From positions 1 to 5,060 of the forward strand of contig NZ_WNJL01000029.1 of the NCBI RefSeq assembly GCF_010378095.1: 5,060 nt of DNA, written 5' to 3'. Both the position numbers and the translations under genes were made by a program. The number at the start of each line of letters is the position of its first letter. The stretch's first letter is position 1. This stretch comes from Acidithiobacillus ferrianus (lineage in GTDB: Bacteria > Pseudomonadota > Gammaproteobacteria > Acidithiobacillales > Acidithiobacillaceae). The notes beneath the pieces are model-generated. The model saw only the letters and a list, made by a program, of their open reading frames with translations. It was not told where the DNA came from and searched no databases. Below are positions 1 through 4,875 of this stretch, in pieces.

Positions 1-70
1 TGGATTATGCGACAGATGTTCCGCCGGTGATCGATGCCGAGGCCCAAGCCACGCTGCTGGCGCAGATCAC
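1..70. repeat. 70-bp terminal direct repeat, left copy
   Basis: The first 70 bases are identical to the last 70 bases of the window (4991-5060), in the same orientation. The repeat lies inside the aldehyde dehydrogenase reading frame, which stays in phase if the two copies are merged. This is what a circular molecule, or a tandem repeat of a 4,990-bp unit, looks like when written as a linear contig with an overlap. The repeat has no inverted ends or other mobile-element features, so it is probably an overlap and not a biological terminal repeat. Confidence 0.95.
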
Positions 71-605
71 TCGGCTGGAGCAGGGAGGCGCACGGTTGCT
101 GATGCGGACGCCATGGCCCGCGGAAATGCAGGCCATGGCATTGACGGGCGGCACGGAAGCGGGGCTGGTGCTGCGCGATGATCAGCGGCGCCACCTGCAT
201 TTCGTGGCCCCTTGTATCTACGCGATCGATCGCATCGCGCAGGCGCGGGAAGAGATCTTTGGTCCGGTATTGCAAGTGGTCACCTGGAAGGCGGATCGTC
301 TCGATACGCTCATGGATGATCTCAACGCCCTGGGTTTTGGTCTGACGATCGGCGTGCAGACACGCATCGATGGCCGTGCAGCCCATATCGCCGCACGGTC
401 CCGCTGCGGCAACGTGTATGTAAACCGTAACATGATTGGCGCGGTGGTGGGCGTGCAGCCCTTTGGCGGGGAGGGGCTCAGCGGTACCGGACCCAAGGCG
501 GGCGGCCCGCATTACCTGTTGCGCATGGTGGCTGAGCAGGCGGTGACCATCAACACGACCGCCGCCGGGGGCAATGCGGCATTGTTGGCGCATGCGAAAA
601 TGTAG
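1..605 (+). CDS. putA: PutA C-terminal fragment (L-glutamate gamma-semialdehyde/P5C dehydrogenase domain)
   Basis: This is the carboxy-terminal end of a bifunctional proline dehydrogenase/P5C dehydrogenase, whose aldehyde dehydrogenase domain oxidises glutamate semialdehyde to glutamate with NAD+. The frame is open from the window edge (first full codon at 3) to TAG at 603-605. Visible motifs include PVIDAEAQ near the edge, EIFGPVLQVV (from 252), GNVYVNRNM (from 408), GVQPFGGEGLSGTGPKAGG and the PutA-specific tail VTINTTAAGGNAALL. Ending soon after that tail matches the short (type A, about 1,000-residue) PutA proteins; E. coli-type PutA carries an extra segment before it. A GTG at 27 could be called as a start, but conserved PutA sequence lies upstream, so it is not the true start. 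The protein continues backwards through the circular join to the catalytic cysteine at 4891. Even then only about 238 residues of PutA are present, so the gene is 5'-truncated and probably inactive. The family call is secure. Confidence 0.9.
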   Translation, partial: DYATDVPPVIDAEAQATLLAQITRLEQGGARLLMRTPWPAEMQAMALTGGTEAGLVLRDDQRRHLHFVAPCIYAIDRIAQAREEIFGPVLQVVTWKADRLDTLMDDLNALGFGLTIGVQTRIDGRAAHIAARSRCGNVYVNRNMIGAVVGVQPFGGEGLSGTGPKAGGPHYLLRMVAEQAVTINTTAAGGNAALLAHAKM

Positions 606-614
606 CTATGCTAC
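602..614 (+). other. Small hairpin over the putA stop codon
   Basis: GTAGC (602-606), a TAT loop and GCTAC (610-614) form a perfect 5-bp stem that includes the TAG stop. No T-run follows, so it is not a standard intrinsic terminator. It may be chance. Confidence 0.3.
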
Positions 615-731
615 GCACATGATATTGTGAGGCCGAGAATCACAGGTCGGCAACGTGCGATTTTAGGCAGCGGAGGTTCTCGGAGGAGTGCCTGCGTAAA
701 GCCCGACATAAGTCGGTCAGGGAGAATCGTC
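606..731 (+). promoter_or_regulatory. Structured leader of the glycoside hydrolase gene
   Basis: This is the 126-base gap between the putA stop and the glycoside hydrolase start. It holds several perfect inverted repeats: CCGAGAA (633-639) with TTCTCGG (677-683), AGGCA (665-669) with TGCCT (689-693), and CCGAC-ATAA-GTCGG (703-716). The first two pairs interlock, so they would be either alternative structures or a pseudoknot. The third is a tetraloop hairpin ending just before the ribosome binding site. I recognise no riboswitch family and no clear -35/-10 pair. A leader that controls translation is plausible but is an inference. Confidence 0.35.
719..724 (+). promoter_or_regulatory. Ribosome binding site deciding the 732 start
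   Basis: AGGGAG lies 7 bases before ATG at 732. It supports 732 over an upstream in-frame GTG at 627, which has no such site and would put 35 residues before the signal peptide. Confidence 0.7.
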
Positions 732-2252
732 ATGTCCAATTTTGCCAGATCCGTATTTTCTGCAGGGCTGCCATCCCGTGTGGCCATTTGCATGGCGATT
801 GCACTGGTCGGTCAATCTCCCATCATATATGCGGACCCTGACCCTGGAGCCATCCGCGTCGCGCTAACGGGCCTTCCCAAGGGGCTTTCGCCGGGGTTTT
901 ATGGTTTCAACCTGGATTTCTGGTTCGCAATCCATGCCGCCCGGTTAGATAATCCCACCCTGTTACGCGCTGCAGCCGCTTTGCATCCCATGGTGCTTCG
1001 TTATCCTGGCGGTACGTTGGCCAATTACTGGAATTGGCGTACCGGCTGGTTCATTCGGCATGATCTTCCGAGTCGTTTGCGCTGGACAAAGCATCGCACC
1101 CACGTTCCCTATACGCTCTCCCGTTTCAAGACCATCGTGAACGCGACCGGGGCGTCCCCCGTCTTTGATCTCAATCTGCTTACCTCCAAACTTTCCGATC
1201 AGTTGTCCATGCTGCATCAAGCCCGGAATTTAGGTCTGCCGGTACGTTACGTGGAGTTAGGTAACGAATTTTACCTCTCCAAAGCGGGTTACAAAGCACA
1301 TTTTCCGACCCCACAAGCGTATGCCCACCGTGCATGGCGCTGGGCTACGGCTATTCATCATGCCTTCCCCAGAGCGCGCATCGCCGCCGTGGGTTTTTGG
1401 CATGTTCCTGGGCAACAGCCCGCTCCACGGGCCGCTCAGTGGAACACCGGCCTCGGCCACCTGGCGGGGGTGCAGGCCATCACCATGCATGACTATGCGT
1501 CACCGGCCCGGCTTATTCCTCGCGCCATGCTCCAAGGCCGTCTCGACACATCGACGATACCCCTGCTGCTCGGTCTGCCTTTCCAAGCGGTGCGCGGCTT
1601 GGATGAATCGCGATACGAATTGCCTGCTTCCCTGGTGCAGTTACCGATATGGGTTACCGAATACAACCTTGGCCCCTTGCGTCTGGACGGCCATCCCCAT
1701 CCAGACGCTATTGATGCCCTCTGGGTGCACGGACTCTATAATGCCACGTTGGGGTTGCTCCTCGCCCAAACCCCGCATGTCCAGATGGCATTAGTCCATG
1801 CCTTGATCGGTTCTCCGATGTTTTCCGTACTACAGAGCGCACCGCCATACCAACGCAGCGCCAGTGGTTATACATTAAGCCTTCTTTATCGGGCGGCAAA
1901 AGAAGCTATTTCTCTGCAGACATTAAGCTTCGCTCCCGAACCGATGGCCCATCCCGTACCCTTCCTTCGTTTGGGGAAAATGCCCGCTTATCCCACCCTG
2001 ATCGGTGCAGTTTTTCAATCGCCAAGAAGCCAACGCGCCGTGTTGATAAATCTCTCTTCACGGCCACGCACCCTGGATATGGGTAAGCTCCTGGGCGGAG
2101 CATTCCATTATCGCGAGCGTTACGCACCCGCACAGATGACTGTTGCCGCCAACCAGATACCCACTACGCGGAGTGAAAACGCCACGACGAGTTTCGTCTT
2201 GAAACCTTACGCCATTGCACTTCTTCGGAAAGTCACACACCGCCCGGGCTGA
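732..2252 (+). CDS. Secreted GH-A clan glycoside hydrolase-like protein
   Basis: This is a 506-residue protein starting at ATG 732. Residues 1-34 form a Sec signal peptide: a basic start, a hydrophobic core around AICMAIALV, and likely cleavage after IIYA-34. The mature protein is therefore probably periplasmic or secreted. RYPGG (90-94) and NYWNW (98-102) resemble the early barrel strands of GH51 arabinofuranosidases and related families (GH39, GH79). VELGNE puts a candidate acid/base glutamate at 179, and WVTEYN a candidate nucleophile at 310; both sit where GH-A clan enzymes place them. From about residue 420 a strand-rich segment with VLINLSSRPRTLDM looks like the usual C-terminal beta domain. 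Substrate cannot be read from the sequence; plant- or microbe-derived polysaccharide, or the cell's own exopolysaccharide, are all possible. The frame is intact with both glutamates present, making it the only apparently complete gene here. It lies 126 bases after the PutA fragment, too far to suggest coupling. The fold call is fairly sure; the exact GH family is not. Confidence 0.7.
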   Translation: MSNFARSVFSAGLPSRVAICMAIALVGQSPIIYADPDPGAIRVALTGLPKGLSPGFYGFNLDFWFAIHAARLDNPTLLRAAAALHPMVLRYPGGTLANYWNWRTGWFIRHDLPSRLRWTKHRTHVPYTLSRFKTIVNATGASPVFDLNLLTSKLSDQLSMLHQARNLGLPVRYVELGNEFYLSKAGYKAHFPTPQAYAHRAWRWATAIHHAFPRARIAAVGFWHVPGQQPAPRAAQWNTGLGHLAGVQAITMHDYASPARLIPRAMLQGRLDTSTIPLLLGLPFQAVRGLDESRYELPASLVQLPIWVTEYNLGPLRLDGHPHPDAIDALWVHGLYNATLGLLLAQTPHVQMALVHALIGSPMFSVLQSAPPYQRSASGYTLSLLYRAAKEAISLQTLSFAPEPMAHPVPFLRLGKMPAYPTLIGAVFQSPRSQRAVLINLSSRPRTLDMGKLLGGAFHYRERYAPAQMTVAANQIPTTRSENATTSFVLKPYAIALLRKVTHRPG

Positions 2253-2489
2253 GGACACATCTGTGAGCGGTGATTACCGAACTCCCTAATTGAGCGGATA
2301 CGGGAATACCACCATCGCAAGATCACCTGCCAACTGGATGGGGGCGGAAGCTATCATGGGAGTCGGTACGTCTTGACATACTCAACAGGGCCTGCCGGAT
2401 GAGACGTTAGGTCCTTAGTAGTTTGTACGCGGGAAGCACCGGCATTAAACCAAAGCCTAGCCCATGTTTGACACCCCACTAAATTTTCT

Positions 2490-2508
2490 CAACTACTCCC
2501 GGTAGTTG
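2490..2508. repeat. Perfect 7-bp inverted repeat (hairpin)
   Basis: CAACTAC (2490-2496), loop TCCCG, GTAGTTG (2502-2508). The arms are perfect and no T-run follows on either strand. It may be an operator, a structured RNA element or a relic of a mobile element end. Confidence 0.5.
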
Positions 2509-2602
2509 CAATGCGAAAAATCGGCGAGTGGTACTACAAACGCGTTACCATGGGTTAGATGATCTGTTTTTTGATGCCTCCGGGGTTGCTGGATAAATTA
2601 AG

Positions 2603-2641
2603 CAGTGTAAGAATTTCTCGCAATTCTTGGGTCAGGCACTG
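2603..2641. repeat. Nested inverted repeat downstream of dedA
   Basis: The inner arms AAGAATT (2609-2615) and AATTCTT (2622-2628) are perfect, with a 6-base TCTCGC loop. The outer arms CAGTG (2603-2607) and CACTG (2637-2641) enclose them. The structure sits 52 bases past the dedA stop on the minus strand. It could end dedA transcription, but the inner stem is AT-rich and no clear U-tract follows, so it is not a textbook intrinsic terminator. Confidence 0.45.
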
Positions 2642-2692
2642 TTGCCTTGCGCACATGCAGGGTGCGTCCGTCGCGCTGACGGAAGGTGACCG

Positions 2693-3166
2693 TTACGCTA
2701 GCGGCACATATCCCGCCACCCACCAGCTCCCAGCACCCCATACCAGAACCCAAGCCACAGCGCCCAGGAAACTCCACCAGGCGAAGCGCCAGAAACCCAT
2801 CTTGGCATTGCCCGCCACATAACCCTGCAGTTGCCGCAAGGGAACGAGGAAGCGCCCCAGCATGACCGCCACTGGACCATGTCGTTTGAAAAAACGATCC
2901 GTCTTCTCCAGGCGCGACGCAGTGATCCCAATCCACCGACCCCAGTGCAGCGGGACAAGATGACCGAACCGGCTGCCGAGGCCGTAAGCCCCATAATTTC
3001 CCAGAGTAGCGGCGATAACGGTCACCGGAATAAGCGGCCAGATGGAGAGTGCGCCATACCTGACTAAAAAACCCGCTGCCACCAGTATGGATTCCGCAGG
3101 CATGAATAGCACGCCGAAACTATCAAGGAAGAGAGCACCGGATATGACCCACAACGCTGCGCTCAC
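2693..3166 (-). CDS. DedA-family (SNARE-associated/VTT domain) membrane protein, short
   Basis: This is a DedA-family inner-membrane protein; known members help flip or transport polyprenyl-phosphate or phospholipid carriers and support proton-motive force. Taking GTG 3166 as start gives 157 residues, shorter than the usual 200 or so. An early re-entrant region has FGVLFMPAE (17-25), where families usually have a G-x-P-x-PGE type motif, so the proline and glutamate are kept. RFFKRHG (91-97) and GRFLVPLRQLQGYVAG (104-119, with R105, P109, R111) are the family signature. A membrane helix spans about 129-151, after which the protein stops almost at once, without the usual C-terminal tail. The frame stays open to 3340, but codons beyond 3166 do not look like DedA and have no good start. 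No strong ribosome site precedes GTG 3166. The first 23 bases overlap the divergent membrane-protein gene, which is unusual and suggests the dedA 5' end was lost or replaced. Family call firm; start and activity uncertain. Confidence 0.75.
   Translation of the reverse strand: MSAALWVISGALFLDSFGVLFMPAESILVAAGFLVRYGALSIWPLIPVTVIAATLGNYGAYGLGSRFGHLVPLHWGRWIGITASRLEKTDRFFKRHGPVAVMLGRFLVPLRQLQGYVAGNAKMGFWRFAWWSFLGAVAWVLVWGAGSWWVAGYVPLA
3125..3133 (+). promoter_or_regulatory. Ribosome binding site for the 3144 start
   Basis: AAGGAAGAG lies about 10 bases before ATG 3144. It favours 3144 over the upstream in-frame ATG at 3042, which would add 34 residues encoded antisense to conserved DedA codons. 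Confidence 0.55.
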
Positions 3167-3958
3167 CCCGCGCGAAGTGGATCCCGGCAGGTGGTATCGC
3201 TGGCCACGGGATGCGCTGGACCTGATACGCCGCCATCCGATGGGCTTTACGGGTGTGACAGTTCTCGTGGTTCTGTTGTCCTTCGTGCCGCAATATTTTA
3301 TATCAGCTTTTGTCAGTGTATCCATTGGGGGAATGGTCATGCCGTGGGCACGGAGCGCGGATCATCATTCAGGCGACCCCTTTTGGGAGATACTGCGCGC
3401 CTGCGTCAGAGACACCTTCCACTTGGCTCGCAATATTTTTATTTACATGCTGGTGATTGGCCTCATTATCATGGTAGTGGGGCATTTATCGCAGAACATG
3501 GGGCACGCGATGGGGGTTATTAAATCGACGCCCCCCGATCTCCTATGGACCCAAATACCGGCCTGGATTCGGTCAGTCTTTGAGACCGCCCAAGCCGACC
3601 AACTGGTTTCAGCATCCCCATGGTTCCTGTTCATGCTTTACATTGCGCTCGCGGTGGGTCATCCAGGATTCAGTCTACTTTCGCATCAATCCATTATGCC
3701 CTGTTCAAAAACGTCCCACCCTCTGTCACGTTTATGGGTTTGGGTATGGTGCCCAGCTTTATCGAATCGCCGGTGCATCATTGGGGATGGGGGTTGGGCG
3801 TACTTGTCGCCGGTTTTTGCTTGGCGCTTTTCAATGTGGTAGTACTGGTGTTGGGGTATCTATTTGCGCGGGAAGTTTTTGAGGGGCAGAAGGAGAATGT
3901 ACCGGCCACAGTGAAAGCGCCATCCAGTTCACGGCGAGCGATGGTTTCATCGGGGTAA
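3144..3958 (+). pseudogene. Multi-pass membrane protein, frameshifted
   Basis: This is an uncharacterised integral membrane protein split into two frames. Frame one starts at ATG 3144 and reads as membrane protein to about residue 172: a polar N-terminus with RWYRWPRDALDLIRRHP, then hydrophobic segments near 33-67, 94-113 and 158-172. After about 3655 that frame gives an unconvincing tail and stops at 3842. From about 3668 the other frame (net -1) takes over: QSTFASIHYALFKNVPP, MGLGMVPSF, then a strong helix GVLVAGFCLALFNVVVLVLG, a charged end, and TAA at 3956-3958. One restored base would give a protein of about 271 residues. The N-terminal RW/IRRHP pattern recalls bacterial membrane proteins of the BPSS1780 type, but I would not assign a family. 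The change could be a real inactivating mutation or a sequencing or assembly error. Its start region overlaps divergent dedA by 23 bases. Confidence 0.6.
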
Positions 3959-3993
3959 GAACTGCCCAGTACCGCCTAGGATTTGGTAATACA

Positions 3994-4119
3994 ATGAATC
4001 CAAAAGCAAACGTTATGGAACGCATGACTGACGAGGATTGCTCATTTCGCTTGATAGCGTGGATAGACACACTGCCTACTGATCAGGGTGGCAAGATACC
4101 ACTCCCCATTCATAACTAA
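3994..4119 (+). CDS. Possible 41-residue small protein (doubtful)
   Basis: ATG 3994 to TAA 4117-4119 encodes 41 residues, mostly polar, containing SFRLIAWIDTLP near residues 17-28. There is no convincing ribosome binding site and no recognised family. It lies 35 bases past the membrane-protein stop. It may be a remnant or a chance ORF. Confidence 0.2.
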   Translation: MNPKANVMERMTDEDCSFRLIAWIDTLPTDQGGKIPLPIHN

Positions 4120-4144
4120 ATCATGGTTTCTGGTCAATGGTGAC

Positions 4145-4227
4145 GGAGGGTAATCTCCTTTATGGGAGGCAACACTGATCTCAGATCGCAACTGACAAAC
4201 ATGACACAACCCTCCAATTTTATGGAG
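4145..4227 (+). promoter_or_regulatory. GGAG/CTCC alternating hairpin set
   Basis: CTCC at 4155-4158 can pair either with GGAG at 4145-4148 or with GGAG at 4165-4168. A further perfect pair, CTCCA (4212-4216) with TGGAG (4223-4227), follows with an ATTTTA loop. The two right-hand hairpins have similar sequences. A leader role for the gene at 4267 is possible, but stems of only 4-5 bp are weak. Confidence 0.25.
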
Positions 4228-4266
4228 TTATAACCGGGATCGCAGAATGACTAAGTACTATTTCCT

Positions 4267-4653
4267 TTGAATAGATTCTCGACCATTGTGCGTCATATTT
4301 TCCTGCCGCACGCTCACGCCTTCGATTCTTCTGTCCTGACTTTCAGCCCAAAATTCTGGCTGTTTATTGTTATTACAGGAATCGGTGCCGGACTGGGAGC
4401 AGATGGTTTGATGGCCCTACTGACGACCGTCCAGCATGTCAGCTATAACTATGAACAGGGCTATTTTCAGACGGCGGTGGCACAGGTGTCCGCTGATTTG
4501 AAAATGCCCGTAACCGCCATTAGATCTGATCAAAGCCGAAAAGAGGTTCTGAACCTGTTACAACAAACATTCTTTTCTCAACTGCCTGTGGTTGATGGTA
4601 TCACTATGCAATATATGGGCATTATCAAGCAAAATTGTGACTGTTCAGCCTGA
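4267..4653 (+). pseudogene. ClC chloride-channel relic: N-terminal helix fused in frame to half a CBS domain
   Basis: This is a 128-residue frame. Residues 1-70 look like the N-terminus of a bacterial ClC-family chloride channel/antiporter: SPKFWLFIVITGIGAGLGADGLMALL (28-52) forms the first membrane helix, followed by VQHVSYNYEQGYF. From about 75 the sequence changes to the second half of a CBS domain: VTAIRSDQSRKEVLNLL, then QLPVVD (105-110) and YMGII (116-120). Full-length ClC proteins have about 400 residues of channel body between these parts, including the selectivity-filter motifs, and all of that is missing. The short end KQNCDCSA is not typical of a CBS domain. The product cannot form a channel. 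The start is a TTG without a ribosome site; in-frame TAA at 4252-4254 rules out an upstream start, so the 5' end may be damaged as well. The part assignments are fairly confident; whether the join is real DNA or an assembly artefact is open. Confidence 0.6.
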
Positions 4654-4665
4654 GACCCAAGGCTG
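4646..4665. other. Short inverted repeat over the ClC stop
   Basis: CAGCC (4646-4650) and GGCTG (4661-4665) form a 5-bp stem around the TGA stop with a 10-base loop. No T-run follows. It lies 17 bases beyond the inferred intron 3' end on the minus strand, so it could belong to the 3' exon. Confidence 0.25.
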
Positions 4666-4681
4666 CGGCATATTCACTCCG

Positions 4682-4754
4682 GTCGCGGTAGAGACAGCAG
4701 TTACCTACTACCCCCGCACAGATCCGTGACGAGCGGAATTACCGCATACGGCTC
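4682..4754 (-). ncRNA. Group II intron 3' end: domains V and VI (orphan)
   Basis: Read on the minus strand, 4754-4721 is exactly 34 bases, the usual domain V length. It begins GAGCCG, containing the AGC catalytic triad, has GCGG/CCGC upper-stem arms and ends ACGGATC; the lower stem pairs over its first seven positions except one G-A. A three-base linker TGT leads into a domain VI hairpin: lower arms GCGG/CCGC, an upper stem AGTAG/CTGCT capped by a GTAA (GNRA) loop, and a bulged A at 4689, eight bases from the 3' end. The intron would end ...CTACCGCGAC at 4682; a final AY is the group II rule. A few base mismatches near the domain V bulge hint at decay. The intron's 5' domains and its reverse transcriptase/maturase are absent: PutA sequence starts about 120 bases further right. 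So this is a truncated remnant that cannot splice in cis. The call rests on known group II architecture matched by eye. Confidence 0.65.
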
Positions 4755-4875
4755 CTACCTCAGGGTCATGGCGCGAACCTTTGCGATGGGTGGGGATGAG
4801 CCAGTTTTACTGGAGGAAGGTAACAGTTCACTATCGATCCAAAACGCCGCCAAGACATTCGGGCGTGCTGACTGC
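4755..4875. other. Unassigned spacer between intron domain V and PutA sequence
   Basis: The plus strand is open in the PutA frame all the way from the ClC stop at 4653, with ATGs at 4768 and 4786. The encoded residues here (such as ARTFAMGGDEPVLLEEG) do not match PutA, which would carry an ETGG-type motif at this distance before its cysteine. On the minus strand this segment would be the end of intron domain IV and possibly the tail of an intron-encoded protein, which I cannot recognise. The breakpoint is therefore placed near 4870-4880. Confidence 0.4.

Larger units (their letters stand above)
2253..2692. other. Gene-free 440-bp stretch between GH gene and dedA
   Basis: No recognised gene lies here. 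Right after the GH stop there is a weak hairpin (GAG..CTC around CGGT-GATT-ACCG, 2265-2284) without a T-run. From 2277 the plus strand is open for about 42 codons to TGA at 2400-2402, including the peptide ERIREYHHRKITCQL, with reasonable codon use but no credible start and no recognised family. The same frame continues for another 22 codons or so after the stop. This could be a decayed gene piece. A TTGACA at 2468-2473 lacks a good -10 partner. Two clear hairpins are listed separately. The stretch lies downstream of both the GH gene and the minus-strand dedA, so it may hold their 3' ends. Confidence 0.5.
3959..4266. other. Largely non-coding stretch before the ClC relic
   Basis: About 308 bases hold no confident gene. 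Besides the doubtful 41-codon ORF there is a near-perfect palindrome GATCT-C-AGATC (around 4177-4187), and repeated GGAG/CTCC blocks able to form small alternative hairpins (4145-4169 and 4212-4227). A seven-codon ORF (ATG 4247 to TGA 4268-4270) ends over the TTG that opens the ClC frame. No clear promoter is seen. Confidence 0.45.

Noticed and set aside
27..605. GTG 27 as the true start of a 192-residue protein
   Set aside because: Conserved PutA sequence continues upstream, to the window edge and across the circular join.
627..731. GTG 627 as start of the glycoside hydrolase
   Set aside because: It has no ribosome site, and it would place 35 extra residues before a clear signal peptide; ATG 732 has AGGGAG at the right distance.
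789..800. Lipoprotein signal (cysteine 20 of the GH protein)
   Set aside because: The residues before the cysteine (V-A-I) do not fit a lipobox, and a normal cleavage site after A34 is present.
1321..1794. 157-residue ORF inside the glycoside hydrolase gene
   Set aside because: It overlaps the clearly coding GH frame, including its WVTEYN motif, and shows no family signal.
2387..2412. Integron attC-like site (ACTCAAC and GTTAGGT)
   Set aside because: The arms are too close together, are poorly complementary, and there is no integrase or inner core pair.
2559..2822. Plus-strand 87-residue ORF
   Set aside because: It lies largely antisense to DedA codons with a low-complexity proline/threonine tail, so it is a shadow.
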